A stretch of 64,000 nucleotides of DNA from Candidatus Rokuibacteriota bacterium (GTDB taxonomy: Bacteria; Methylomirabilota; Methylomirabilia; Rokubacteriales; CSP1-6): contig QHSP01000032.1 of the NCBI GenBank assembly GCA_003220495.1, positions 1 through 64,000 on the forward strand, read 5' to 3'. The notes under the pieces are model-generated. The model worked only from the letters and a program-made list of their open reading frames with translations. It was not told the origin of the DNA and made no database searches. How positions within the stretch are numbered: position 1 is the stretch's first letter; each line of letters begins with the position of its first letter. Positions 25,460 to 34,177 of this stretch are shown in pieces. Made by a program: the position numbers and the translations under genes.

Positions 25460-26323
25460 TCAAGCGACGCTCAGGCGAGTGAGGAGGGCCGCCGCGAAGC
25501 GATCGCCCGCGCCTGCGGCCAGCTGAAGCCCGAGGCCGGGCTCGTTGACCTCGACCTCCATGAGCAGGAGCCCACCATTCCGCCGCACGCCGTCGATTCG
25601 GGCGTAGAGGGGCTCGTTCGGGAGCATGCTCAGAAGGCGGGTCATGCTCACGATCGTGGCGTGGTCCAGCGCCGCCGCCTCCATCCGCCCGCCGTACTGG
25701 CTGTTCACGCGAAACTCGCCCGCGGCCGGAACGCGCCGGAGACCGTGAGAGAACGCCCCGCCGAGGAAGACGCCGGCGATCTCGCCCGCGGCCACCTCGT
25801 GAACGAACTCCTGGACGAGCACTCGCGGTGAGCGCGTGACGGCTCGGAGCCGCGCGAGGGCTTCCGCTTCCCGACCTCGCCACACCCGTTCCACGCCGAC
25901 ACCGCTGGCCCCGACCGTCGGCTTGATCACCGCCTCCGTCAGCGCCATTCGTTCGAGCGCGCCGGCCAGGACCGCGGCGTCGGCTTCGACGATCGCCGAG
26001 GCGGGGACCGGAGCGCCGCGAGCAGCGAGCTCGGTCAGGTAGCTTTTCTCGAGGTTCCATCGCACGAGCGCCGGCGCGTTGAAGGTGCGCGCGCCATCCA
26101 GGCGGTCGAGCCATCCACGGTAGTCGTCGAGCGCCTGGTGATAGTCCCAGGTCGCGCGAATGACGACGGCAGCCGAGTGGACGAAGGGCTCGTAGGGGCC
26201 GTTCCACGGCGCGCTCTCGACGCGGACCCCCCGCCGCTCGAGCGCGTCTGCGAGACAGCGATCGCTCGGGCTCAGCTCTGGCCAGGTGCGGCAGGTGGCG
26301 AGGACGATAGGGTCGTCGATCAG
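25460..26323 (-). CDS. ATP-grasp domain protein (RimK/glutathione synthetase-like)
   Basis: The full reading frame gives about 287 residues: an N-terminal pre-ATP-grasp domain (IVLATCRTWPELSPSD, then RATWDYHQ) and an ATP-grasp fold with RWNLEKSYL, AVIKPTVGASGVGV (ATP-binding Lys), LVQEFVHEV and MEVEVNEPGLGL (metal-binding Glu/Asn). Relatives are uncharacterised carboxylate-amine ligases. The first ATG/GTG in frame (26065) would delete the first 86 residues, which clearly match the family; the only suitable upstream codon is CTG at 26323, 5 nt after the SDR stop with GAGGA before it. So a CTG start or an upstream frameshift must be invoked. Confidence 0.72.
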   Translation of the reverse strand: MIDDPIVLATCRTWPELSPSDRCLADALERRGVRVESAPWNGPYEPFVHSAAVVIRATWDYHQALDDYRGWLDRLDGARTFNAPALVRWNLEKSYLTELAARGAPVPASAIVEADAAVLAGALERMALTEAVIKPTVGASGVGVERVWRGREAEALARLRAVTRSPRVLVQEFVHEVAAGEIAGVFLGGAFSHGLRRVPAAGEFRVNSQYGGRMEAAALDHATIVSMTRLLSMLPNEPLYARIDGVRRNGGLLLMEVEVNEPGLGLQLAAGAGDRFAAALLTRLSVA

Positions 26324-26328
26324 GGTCC

Positions 26329-26682
26329 TCAGGCCATGACCCAGCCGCCGTTGGGCTGGAGCACCTGGCCGACGTCTTCGACCTGCCCGAGGTGACGCAC
26401 CGGCAGCTCACCGATCCGGCGCGCCCGGTACTCGGGTGTCATGACCGCGCGGCTCATGTCGGTGTCGTCCACCTGGTCCGCTCGGGCGACGTCGGCCCGC
26501 ACGGCCTCGGCGCCCCGGCCGAGCTGCTCGATCTCGGCGACGACCTCCTTCGCTCCCGCGGCGCTCGCGTTGTAGTTGACCGCCACGTCCGCGTCCTCTC
26601 GCCCGAAGGCCAGGGCGATCGCGCGGCCGAAGCCGCGTCCTGCTCCGGTCAACAGCGCGACGCGCCTGTCCAGACGTCCCAT
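26329..26682 (-). pseudogene. SDR-family gene with two internal deletions
   Basis: The 117-residue frame is intact but the protein is not. It opens with a normal NAD(P)-binding TGAGRGFGRAIALAFG and runs to RADVARADQV, then jumps to DTDMSRAVMTPEYRARRIGELP, which in 250-residue SDRs lies after the active site. About 130 residues with the catalytic Ser-Tyr-Lys are missing. A second loss of about 14 residues joins VEDV directly to GQVLQPNGGWVMA, removing the LFLASD...YVTG segment. Both deletions are in frame, so a short protein may still be made, but it cannot be a dehydrogenase. It precedes the ATP-grasp gene by 5 nt. Confidence 0.8.
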
Positions 26683-26758
26683 GCGAGTATCCTCATGCTC
26701 GTGTTCGTCGTGTGATGCTTCGAGGGCTATACAGCGCGGTCGAAGGAGGTGTCAAGAC

Positions 26759-27292
26759 GTGCACGACCCCCGCGACCTCCTGACGAACGCTCGCATCGAG
26801 CTGGCGCGATATCCCCTGGTGCTCGAAGCCTTGCTGAACGGTCTCGCCGACGCCACGTGGCGAGCGCGCCCTGCTCCCGCCGAATGGGCGCCGGTCGAGA
26901 TCGTCTGTCACCTTCGCGACGAGGAGGTGGAGGACTTCGGCGCGCGGCTCCGCGTGGTGCTGGACGGCGGGGAGCGCTTCACGCCGATCGACCCGGAGCG
27001 CTGGGCGACCGAGCGTCGATATCTCGAGGACGACGGGCCGCGCGCACTTGCGGCCTTTCGCGAGCGGCGGGCGGCGAGTCTCGGCGCGCTGGTGACGGCG
27101 GTGCCGTCCCGCCTCACGGCCGTGGTGGCCCATCCGCGAACCGGCGGACTGTCGGGCCTGGACATTGCCGCTGCCTGGGTCGAGCACGACCGCCTGCACC
27201 TGACCCAGCTCAGCGCCACGCTCGCGCGCATCTGGGCGACGCGCTGGGCCCCGCTCCACACGGAGTACGCCGGGCCGATCCCGTATCCCTAG
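26759..27292 (+). CDS. DinB-family protein
   Basis: A 177-residue four-helix-bundle protein of the DinB/YfiT superfamily. The expected metal ligands are visible: His in VEIVCHLRDEE and the pair in VEHDRLHLTQL. Members are often thiol S-transferases (bacillithiol or mycothiol) or have unknown functions. GTG at 26759 is supported by GGAGG with 9-nt spacing (26745-26749); the same frame continues upstream without homology. Its TAG overlaps the stop of the convergent cyclase gene (CTAG). Confidence 0.8.
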   Translation: MHDPRDLLTNARIELARYPLVLEALLNGLADATWRARPAPAEWAPVEIVCHLRDEEVEDFGARLRVVLDGGERFTPIDPERWATERRYLEDDGPRALAAFRERRAASLGALVTAVPSRLTAVVAHPRTGGLSGLDIAAAWVEHDRLHLTQLSATLARIWATRWAPLHTEYAGPIPYP

Positions 27293-28221
27293 AACACGGC
27301 GAGCGGATTCGCCGGCGACCCCGTGCCTCCCACCACGCGCAGCGGCGACACGAGCAGCATGAACTCGTCGCACTGCTCCTCCACGCAGGCCTCGGCGAGC
27401 GGCTCGAGCAGCGCGTTGTCGACCAGCGCCACCCCGTACGCGAAGATCGCCGCGTGAACGGCCCACGGGATGTCGTAACCGATCGGCAGGTGATCGAGCA
27501 TGTCCCACACCAGCACGCTCACGTCGTGGTCGCGCAGGAACGGCAGGCACGACACGTGGAGCCCTGGACGCTGCTGCTGCATCGGGTTGAATGGACGACC
27601 GTACGGCCGCTCCGGATCCTGCGCCTGCCAGGCCTCGCGCCCAGAGTAAACACACACCGCGTCGCCGGGCTCGAGCTTGATTCCGCGCTTGGTGAGGATG
27701 TCGTCGAGCTCCCAGCCGTGCACGGGCGTGTCGTGCGTCACGCACGGAACGCCGCGATGTCGTGGGACGTCGAGCATGACGGCGCGGGTCATGATCCCCT
27801 CGGCCCAGTGCTCGACCGCTCCGAACCGCGCGCCTTCGAACGTGATCTCTTTCTTCGGGTCGCGCCCGTTCCACATCGCGTCGTCGTCCCAGGTGTGGCA
27901 GAGCGCGTCGATGTGGGTGGAGGCGATGCCGTGGTAGTAGATGCCGTAGTAGTCCGCGGAGAAGCCGCCCTTGCCCCGGGGGTGCGTGCGCATGAAGTGG
28001 TGGGCCGGCAGCGGATTGTTGGGTCCGGGGTCCTTGGGGAACGGCCGGCTCAGCGACACGCTGCGCCCGCTGCGGACCAGCCGGGCCGCGGCCGCGCGCT
28101 TGGCGGGCGTGATGAGGTTGATGGCGCCGCGCTGATCGTCCTTGCCCCAGCGGCCCCAGTTGCGGCGATCGCGGATCCAGCCGAGCACTTCCTGCTCCGT
28201 GGGTAGCTTGTGTTCGGGCAT
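27289..28221 (-). CDS. Cyclase family protein (kynurenine formamidase-like)
   Basis: A 310-residue protein of the cyclase/KynB superfamily (PF04199). The metal-binding signature is HGIASTHIDALCH (H-G-x-x-x-T-H-x-D), with ligands also expected from the upstream ADYYGIYY segment; other family marks are RGAINLITPAK, GVPCVTHDTP and LVDNALLEP. Similar large cyclases in soil bacteria have unknown substrates, often amides or esters of aromatic acids. ATG at 28221 follows GGGAGG. It is divergent from the SrkA-like kinase across about 49 bp. Confidence 0.85.
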   Translation of the reverse strand: MPEHKLPTEQEVLGWIRDRRNWGRWGKDDQRGAINLITPAKRAAAARLVRSGRSVSLSRPFPKDPGPNNPLPAHHFMRTHPRGKGGFSADYYGIYYHGIASTHIDALCHTWDDDAMWNGRDPKKEITFEGARFGAVEHWAEGIMTRAVMLDVPRHRGVPCVTHDTPVHGWELDDILTKRGIKLEPGDAVCVYSGREAWQAQDPERPYGRPFNPMQQQRPGLHVSCLPFLRDHDVSVLVWDMLDHLPIGYDIPWAVHAAIFAYGVALVDNALLEPLAEACVEEQCDEFMLLVSPLRVVGGTGSPANPLAVF

Positions 28222-28257
28222 CACGGCCTCCCAGGTGAATGTTTCCTGACGGCGCGC

Positions 28258-28263
28258 TATGGT
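28258..28263 (+). promoter_or_regulatory. Candidate -10 of the SrkA-like gene
   Basis: TATGGT followed by 7 nt and GTG at 28271. An ATG at 28259 lies within this hexamer, so if the promoter is real the protein starts at the GTG. Confidence 0.4.
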
Positions 28264-28270
28264 ATCAGGC

Positions 28271-29230
28271 GTGGCGGGGGAGCCCGGGGCGACGTTCTTC
28301 GCGCTGACCCCCGATCGCGTCCTGGACGCGGTCGAGGTCGGAGGTCTCCGCTGCACCGGTCGCTGCCTGCCGCTCCGCGCGTTCGAGAACCGCGTCTACG
28401 AGGTCGAGCTGGACGACGAGCGGCGGCTGGTCGTCAAGTTCTACCGGCCCGGTCGCTGGTCACGCGAGACGATTCTCGACGAGCACACGTTCCTGGCCGA
28501 TCTCACGGCCGCCGAGGTGCCGGCCGTCGCGCCGATCGACATCGGCACCGGCGCCACCCTCAGCGAGATCGAGGGAATCTACTACGCGGCGTTCCCGAAG
28601 GTGCGAGGGCGCTCGCTCGACGAGCTCGACGCGGAGAATCGTCGGCGGATCGGCCGGACCATCGGGCGGATGCACGCGGCGGGCGCCTCGCGCGACGCGC
28701 CGCACCGGCCGCGGGTCGACGTGAAGCGCTACATCGCCGAGCCGCTCGAGGTCCTGATGGCGGGGAGCTTCATTCCCGAGGGGCTGGCGTCGCGCTACCG
28801 GGACGTGGCGGTGCGCATCGCCGAGTTCGCGGCCAAGGTGCTGGCCACCGCGCGCGTCCAGCGCATCCACGGCGACCTGCACTGGGGCAACATCCTCTGG
28901 ACGCCCGATCCGCTGCTGGTCGATTTCGACGACTGTGTGGTCGGCCCGCCAGTGCAAGACATCTGGCTCCTCGCGCGCGGCAACTCCGAGGAGGCGCGAA
29001 AGCTTCGCGAGGATCTTCTAGAGGGCTACGAGCTCTTCCGCGAGTTCGATCGCTCGACCCTGGCTCTGTGCGAGCCGCTCCGCGCCATGCGGATCGTCTA
29101 CATGTCCGGCTGGATCGCGCGGCGCTGGTCCGATCCGTCGTTCCCCCCCGCCTTTCCGATGTTCCGCAATCACAACTACTGGAACCAGGAATACGAGGAG
29201 CTGGTGCAGATCGCGGAGGCGCTCGGCTGA
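28271..29230 (+). CDS. srkA: SrkA/YihE-like stress-response Ser/Thr kinase
   Basis: A 319-residue APH/choline-kinase-fold protein kinase very like E. coli SrkA (328 residues), a kinase that counters stress-induced death. Key motifs are VVKFYRPGRWS (ATP-binding Lys), the catalytic loop HGDLHWGNILW and the DFG-like LVDFDDCVVGPPVQDIWLL. The GTG at 28271 is preferred because TATGGT lies 7 nt upstream and the N-terminus then matches family length; ATG 28259 would overlap that hexamer. It is divergent from the cyclase gene and convergent with a secreted His-rich protein gene. Confidence 0.88.
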   Translation: MAGEPGATFFALTPDRVLDAVEVGGLRCTGRCLPLRAFENRVYEVELDDERRLVVKFYRPGRWSRETILDEHTFLADLTAAEVPAVAPIDIGTGATLSEIEGIYYAAFPKVRGRSLDELDAENRRRIGRTIGRMHAAGASRDAPHRPRVDVKRYIAEPLEVLMAGSFIPEGLASRYRDVAVRIAEFAAKVLATARVQRIHGDLHWGNILWTPDPLLVDFDDCVVGPPVQDIWLLARGNSEEARKLREDLLEGYELFREFDRSTLALCEPLRAMRIVYMSGWIARRWSDPSFPPAFPMFRNHNYWNQEYEELVQIAEALG

Positions 29231-29258
29231 CCGAGCGCCTGTCCGCCGGATGACGCGG

Positions 29259-29831
29259 CTACTTATCTCGGCCGTGACCTTTTCCGTGCCCCTCACCTTT
29301 TCCGTGCCCCTCATTGCCCGGGCCATTTCCTCGTCCAGGGCCGTCGCCGCGTCCAGAGCCATCGCCTCGTCCAAAGCCCTGAGGACCGCTGACGCGAGCC
29401 TCCTGGGGATCCCATCCGTGGTCCTTGCCACGGTCCTTCCACGCTCGCTTCTCGGCCCACCCGTGGCCCCACTCGTGCTCCCAGTGAGGCGGCGCCTCGT
29501 GCTGCCACTGCTTCCAGTGGCCGGGCGGAACGTGGTAATACCGCACCGGCACGAGGAGGACCGGCCGAGGGACGAACTGCGGAGCCACGAGGATCCACGG
29601 GCCGTCGTGTCGGCGGCTCACGTGCCAGCCGCTGTCGGCGTAGATCCAGTACTGGTTACTGTAGAAGAACACGTTCGCCGGCGCCGAGGGGGCATACTGC
29701 ACGGTCGCGACGCCTGGGACGACGACCAGTGGCGGCGGGGCCGGCAGGCGAATGCCGATATCGACGTGCACCTGAGCCGCGGCCGGCGCCGCGGAGACGA
29801 GCGCGAGAAGCGCCAGAAGTGCGTAGCGCAT
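29259..29831 (-). CDS. Secreted Trp/His-rich protein with Gly-Asp tail
   Basis: A 190-residue exported protein: signal peptide MRYALLALLALVSAAPAAA-Q, a Pro/Val-rich stretch, then an aromatic region (FFYSNQYWIYADSGWHVSRRHDGPW; HVPPGHWKQWQHEAPPHWEHEWGHGW) and a C-terminal low-complexity tail of GRGDGPGRGNGP- and GHGKG-type units. It resembles the YXWGXW/DUF3300-like small periplasmic proteins common in Gram-negative genomes; function is unknown. The tail is encoded partly by a perfect 18-bp tandem duplication at 29278-29313. It follows the MurC-like gene by 29 nt on the same strand. Confidence 0.7.
   Translation of the reverse strand: MRYALLALLALVSAAPAAAQVHVDIGIRLPAPPPLVVVPGVATVQYAPSAPANVFFYSNQYWIYADSGWHVSRRHDGPWILVAPQFVPRPVLLVPVRYYHVPPGHWKQWQHEAPPHWEHEWGHGWAEKRAWKDRGKDHGWDPQEARVSGPQGFGRGDGSGRGDGPGRGNGPGNEGHGKGEGHGKGHGRDK
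29278..29313 (-). repeat. 18-bp tandem duplication
   Basis: CCTTTTCCGTGCCCCTCA (plus-strand reading) occurs twice without mismatch at 29278-29295 and 29296-29313. On the coding strand it encodes the repeated Gly-His-Gly-Lys-Gly unit of the secreted protein. Looser repeats continue to about 29390. Confidence 0.9.
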
Positions 29832-29860
29832 TAGGAACCTCTCCTTCTTGAAGAGATCTC

Positions 29861-31228
29861 TTACAGGGAGCTGAGCACTGCACGCGCCAGGCGCGGCAGA
29901 TCGGGATCACGCGCGCCCATGATGAGCACCGTGTCGCCCGGCCGGGCCTCGCTCACCACCCACTGCCGAGCGGCCTCGTGGCCGCGCGCGTAACCGCAGT
30001 TGAGGGCGGCCGGCAGATCATCGGCCAGCATACGGCTCGAGATGTCCTTGGCGACCGTTCCACCGGCGTAGAAGATCTCGGCGTAGCAGAAGCGATCCTG
30101 CGGCCGGAGCAGAGTCGGGATCATCGCCCGCAGCTCGCCGCGCAGGAACCGCGCCGGTCCGAACCCGTGAGGCTGGAAGACGGCGACCACTCGCGCCGAC
30201 CCCGCCTGCGCCGTCGTGATGGCCGCTCGAATCTTCTCGCCGTTGTGCGCGTAGTCGTCCACGACGTGGATGTCGCGCGCCGTGGTGCCCACCAGCTCGA
30301 AGCGGCGCGCGACGCCCGGGAAGCGCGAGAGCAGGCCCACCACCAGATCGGCGTCGAGACCGATCTCGAGCGCGACCATCGCGGCGGCGGTGGCGTTCTC
30401 GAGGTTATGCAGACCGGGCTGCGGAATGTCCAGAGTCAGATCGTGTCCACCGTATCTCAGCACGCCCCGCGCACGGCGCGGCCCCACGCTGGTGACGCGG
30501 AGCCTCGCGTCGGCGTCCTGGGAGACGCCGTAGGTCGCGGCCTTGAATCGGCGGCCGAGCGCCGCCGCCTCGGGACAATCGGCGCCGACGAGCAGCCGCC
30601 CGCAGTTCCGCGCGAACGCGGTGAACTGTGGGCGCAGCGCGCTCAGCTCGTCGTGGTCGCGACTCACGTTGTGGATGACGCCGATCGCGGGGTGGTAGCC
30701 GACGAGTGTGCCGTCGGATTCGCACGCCTCGGCGACCGCGGGGCCTTCGGCCGGCCCGGCCACGAAGCAGCCGCCCGTGCCCTCGCCCACGAAATCCGCG
30801 CCGCCCAGCACCGTGGCCTTGACGCGGCCCTCACGCAGGAGCCAGCCGAGCATGCCGACGATGGTGCTCTTGCCGCTGGTGCCCGCGATCGCAACGCCCG
30901 GCGCGGCGGTGTTGACCACCTCGGCGAGCAGCTGCGGCCTCGGCAGGCAGTCGAGACCGAGCGCGCGCGCCGCGCGCAACTCGGGCGTGTCTGCTTCGAC
31001 GGCCGCCGAGTAGACCAGGCGATTGATCGCGGCCGTGACGGCCGTCCCGTCCTGCGGGGCCAGCTCGATGCCGACCCGGCGAAGCTGCGCAGCGATGTCC
31101 TGCTTCTTGCCCTGGTCGAACGCGCGATCGGATCCCTGCACGACGTGCCCGCGAGCCCGCATCAGGCACGCGAGCGGGCCCATGCCGGCGCCCGCGATGC
31201 CGGAGAAGTGATATCGAAGAACCGTCAC
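29861..31228 (-). CDS. MurC/Mpl-like Mur ligase
   Basis: A 455-residue Mur-ligase with all three domains. The N-terminal UDP-binding domain has YHFSGIAGAGMGPLACLM; the ATPase domain has GTSGKST instead of the GTHGKT of MurC/Mpl, and VIHNVSRDHDE; the C-terminal domain has DDYAHNGEKI and FQPHGFGPARFL. These mix MurC-like (FQPH) and MurE/CapB-like (YAHN) features, so canonical UDP-MurNAc:L-Ala ligation is not assured. The GTG start overlaps the stop of a polytopic membrane gene (GTGA), with a lytic transglycosylase upstream, pointing to wall metabolism or recycling. Cytosolic. Confidence 0.82.
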   Translation of the reverse strand: MTVLRYHFSGIAGAGMGPLACLMRARGHVVQGSDRAFDQGKKQDIAAQLRRVGIELAPQDGTAVTAAINRLVYSAAVEADTPELRAARALGLDCLPRPQLLAEVVNTAAPGVAIAGTSGKSTIVGMLGWLLREGRVKATVLGGADFVGEGTGGCFVAGPAEGPAVAEACESDGTLVGYHPAIGVIHNVSRDHDELSALRPQFTAFARNCGRLLVGADCPEAAALGRRFKAATYGVSQDADARLRVTSVGPRRARGVLRYGGHDLTLDIPQPGLHNLENATAAAMVALEIGLDADLVVGLLSRFPGVARRFELVGTTARDIHVVDDYAHNGEKIRAAITTAQAGSARVVAVFQPHGFGPARFLRGELRAMIPTLLRPQDRFCYAEIFYAGGTVAKDISSRMLADDLPAALNCGYARGHEAARQWVVSEARPGDTVLIMGARDPDLPRLARAVLSSL

Positions 31229-32430
31229 AGACTGACCTGCTTGCGCGGCTCCAGATGCATCGTCGTCTCCATGTCCCGCGACTCCGTCACCTCCTTGAGG
31301 CTCCGGAACGGAAGATTGAAGACGGGTCGCGACGCCGTCAGGATCATGGCGAAGTTCAGGGCCGCCCCCAGCAGATGCACGACCGGGAGGGCTAGCAGCT
31401 CAAGCATCTCATCGCTCTTGATGTGAAGCCAGTCGAGATCGCGCCGGAAGTCGTCCATGGCCAGCCGCCAGAACGGCTCCGAGCGCATGCTCGACGAGTG
31501 CGACTCGATGTCCGTGAGCGGCCGGCGCGCGATGATGGCCAGCATCGGCGGCGTTCCGTACTGACCGAACAGGAACCACGTGAGGCCCCGGACGCCGAGC
31601 CAGCCGACGACGGCCGTCGCCACCAGGGCACCGTTGCCTTTGGCCATCCACGGCATCGTCACCTCGACCACGCCCCGATACAAGAACATCACCTCGAAGA
31701 ATATCGCGAACAGCTCGATCCCGATGATCTGGGTGATGTACCGGGGGTTCTTCGTGCGCACGGCGTTCATCAGCGCCTGCACGCACGCGAAGCTCGCGAT
31801 CACGAGGGCCAGGACCATGACGTACAGGATCGGGATCGTGAAGCGCGAATCGTCCGAGCCGGAGAGGTCGTTCACCAGAGTCGTGATTCGCGGCTCGAGC
31901 GTATACGTGAAGACGGCGGCCTCGAGCGCGCACCAGAGGAGCAGGATTACGAACGCGAGCCACGGCACGCCGGGCTTGAAGTAGCCGCGCACCAGCATGC
32001 CCGACATGGCGGCCGGCGTCCCCACGACATCGCGGAGGAAGCCCATGACCAGCCGGACGGCCAGCCGCGAGATGCCGAGGGCCCACCCCAGCACGACGCC
32101 CGCGACGCGGACCATGCCTACCCAGTAGAGCCACACCGCCAACGCCGCGTCCCACCACGCGAGCAGGACCAGCGAGACGAAGCGAGTGCGACTCGAGCGG
32201 AAGGGCAGCGTGTAGACGGAGAGTCCGGTGGACCAGACGGCGACGACACCCAGGAGCACGGGAAACAGCAGAAACACGTACTTGAGCGCCGCCATCCAGC
32301 CGGGCTGAGCGTCGAAAAAGAAGCTCACGAGCGTTTGCTGCAGTACCGGAACCCAGGCGATCGGCGCCGCGACCAGCTCGGCCGGGCCGCGCCACGCCTC
32401 GGGAAGTTTGCCTATGATCCGATCAATCAT
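31225..32430 (-). CDS. Polytopic membrane protein of unknown function
   Basis: A 401-residue integral membrane protein with roughly 8-9 hydrophobic segments, including YVFLLFPVLLGVVAVWSTG, LAFVILLLWCALEAAVFTYT, IPILYVMVLALVIASFACV and a C-terminal LLALPVVHLLGAALNFAMIL. A soluble stretch with MRSEPFWRLAMDDFRRDLDW lies before the last helix. No known family was recognised. ATG 32430 is chosen because GGAGGG lies 6 nt upstream. Translational coupling to the Mur ligase and position downstream of a lytic transglycosylase suggest an envelope role, perhaps transport or anchoring of a wall precursor; this is inference. Confidence 0.72.
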   Translation of the reverse strand: MIDRIIGKLPEAWRGPAELVAAPIAWVPVLQQTLVSFFFDAQPGWMAALKYVFLLFPVLLGVVAVWSTGLSVYTLPFRSSRTRFVSLVLLAWWDAALAVWLYWVGMVRVAGVVLGWALGISRLAVRLVMGFLRDVVGTPAAMSGMLVRGYFKPGVPWLAFVILLLWCALEAAVFTYTLEPRITTLVNDLSGSDDSRFTIPILYVMVLALVIASFACVQALMNAVRTKNPRYITQIIGIELFAIFFEVMFLYRGVVEVTMPWMAKGNGALVATAVVGWLGVRGLTWFLFGQYGTPPMLAIIARRPLTDIESHSSSMRSEPFWRLAMDDFRRDLDWLHIKSDEMLELLALPVVHLLGAALNFAMILTASRPVFNLPFRSLKEVTESRDMETTMHLEPRKQVSL

Positions 32431-32525
32431 CTGACCCTCCTTCATACCCTGCCTGCGTGAGAGCCAATTCCAAAACTATTCCGACGCAAGACTCGCCTGG
32501 ACTGTGGGGGTGGATCCGGGGCGGT

Positions 32526-33368
32526 CTAGGGGCCCTGGCCGTTGGTGCGGCCGGACCATGGAGGCTCGCTCGAGCTGGCCCTGGACGGCGAGGCGGCGAC
32601 AGTGCGCTCGACCTTTGCCGGCGCCTGACGCTCGAGCGCCTGGCGCTCGGCCCAGGCCGAGCGCGGCGAGGTCGGCGCCAGAGACGGGGGCGACAACAAG
32701 GCGAAGTTGGGGTCGATCCGGGTCGTCGCCACCGGAATAACGGTCGCGTGCACGTGGCTGACCCGCGGCTGCGGGACGAGGTCCGACCGCCCGATGCGCC
32801 GCAAGATGCGGTTGACGTACCGCCGAGTCTCGCGGTACGGCGGTACGCCGCCGTACACCATGACGGCTTGCTCACCGGCATTGTAGGCCGCCAGCACGAG
32901 GGGCAGATTGCCGCGATAACGGTCCATCAGTCGGCGCAAGTGGCGCACGCCGCCTTCGATGTTCTCGTACGGGTCGAACGTGTCCGACACGCGAAGACTC
33001 GACGCCGTGTCCGGCATGAGCTGCATCAAGCCACGAGCGCCGCGCCGGGAGACCGCGCGCGGGTTGAACTCCGACTCGGCCTCGACGATCGCGGCCACCA
33101 GAATCGGCGGGATGTCGTAGCGCACGGCGACTTCTCGGATGTGTGCCTCGATCTCGACGATCTCCGTGATCTCGACGCTTGAATCGGTTGCTTCGACGGT
33201 CTCGCGCGCCATCCGCATGATCTCGGACTCCGGCTGATTCACCCGCGACCCGAAATAGCCGTACGCCGGGACGATCGTCAGGAGCAAGACTCCGAGCCCC
33301 AGCGCGTGGCGCGCGAGCGGCGAGAGCGGGTCTCGCTCGAGGCGTCGGATCGTCGCTTTCGCGTCCAA
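32526..33368 (-). CDS. Membrane-anchored lytic transglycosylase (SLT domain)
   Basis: A 280-residue protein with a single N-terminal transmembrane anchor (about residues 22-42), a short acidic linker and an SLT goose-lysozyme-like domain: ILVAAIVEAESEFNPRAVS (catalytic Glu in the second E of EAESEF), GARGLMQLMPDTA, and LVLAAYNAGEQAV. It cleaves peptidoglycan glycan strands to anhydro-muropeptides in the periplasm. The C-terminal 75 residues are Ser/Pro/Arg-rich and disordered. TTG at 33368 with GGAGGAAATTCC upstream is the best start. It is first in the cluster with the membrane protein and MurC-like ligase, 95 nt apart. Confidence 0.88.
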   Translation of the reverse strand: MDAKATIRRLERDPLSPLARHALGLGVLLLTIVPAYGYFGSRVNQPESEIMRMARETVEATDSSVEITEIVEIEAHIREVAVRYDIPPILVAAIVEAESEFNPRAVSRRGARGLMQLMPDTASSLRVSDTFDPYENIEGGVRHLRRLMDRYRGNLPLVLAAYNAGEQAVMVYGGVPPYRETRRYVNRILRRIGRSDLVPQPRVSHVHATVIPVATTRIDPNFALLSPPSLAPTSPRSAWAERQALERQAPAKVERTVAASPSRASSSEPPWSGRTNGQGP

Positions 33369-33595
33369 GGAATTTCCTCCGGGTTTGTTGCCTGGCGAGC
33401 GGCATTCTGGATGGGTCTTTTGCGCAGCACCCTTCAAGAACGCAACCCCAATGCCAGGAGCCAGCATTGACAAAGACTAGATTTATTCGGTCGATGCACG
33501 GCACCGCGACGCCCCGGGCACTGACGGAGCCCGTCAATGAGGCGACACGAGCGTGTCATCCGGTCTCCGGCAATTTCCGGAAGCCTGGATCGCGC

Positions 33596-33919
33596 CTAAG
33601 CGCGACGAAGGACGCCCCGGCTCGAAGCCGGGCTTGCCTCGACGCCACCCCAGCTGCGAAGCCCGAGATTCGCGCATTCGATGAAGCAATCCAGAGCGGT
33701 CGTCAGCTCCGCACGACTATTCGGCTTGACGATCTCGAGGGTGACGTCGTTGCCGGTGAACACCGCGTTGGCCACGCGAAGGACACTCGAGCTCGCGTGG
33801 CCCTTGAACGTGGCGATCCAGCTCTGGTCGGGCGCTCGGTTCACCCGGAATCGGACGAAGACGCGGTTGTCGGAACGCTTCTCCTCGAACGTGGGATCGC
33901 TGACACGCATGATCGGCAT
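33596..33919 (-). CDS. Hypothetical protein
   Basis: A 107-residue frame with no recognised domain. It is rich in predicted beta strands (NRVFVRFRVNRAP, WIATFKGHA, NDVTLEIVK) and has cysteines only in the C-terminal third. Codon use is somewhat less GC-biased than neighbours. It sits alone between the lytic transglycosylase (227 bp away) and the tartrate dehydrogenase gene (258 bp away, divergent). Whether it is expressed is uncertain; the 5' side lacks a clear ribosome site. Confidence 0.5.
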   Translation of the reverse strand: MPIMRVSDPTFEEKRSDNRVFVRFRVNRAPDQSWIATFKGHASSSVLRVANAVFTGNDVTLEIVKPNSRAELTTALDCFIECANLGLRSWGGVEASPASSRGVLRRA

Positions 33920-34177
33920 GACGACTCCCAGCTTGCGCGACGACCGTGACGTCCGAGCCCTTCGCCCGGCAAGCTCAGCGCGAGAACGCGAAGCGTCTGG
34001 CGCCGAGCCCGAGTGAACGATGCTGTGCTGCGACGATCGAAGGCCTACCGGGTGGTAGGAAACGCGAAACCCGAGACCACGAGGTATCGAAACACAGGAC
34101 CGCGAGTGTGTCTAGTGGCGCTTTCTTGATACGCTAGGGCTCCGTTTCTCACGAATGAGAGCGCACGGAGGGCCTCG

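Noticed and set aside
33920-34177. Possible regulatory RNA before the tartrate dehydrogenase gene (hairpin CCTACC/GGTAGG near 34046)
   Set aside because: A single 6-bp stem without conserved context or T run; not distinguishable from chance.
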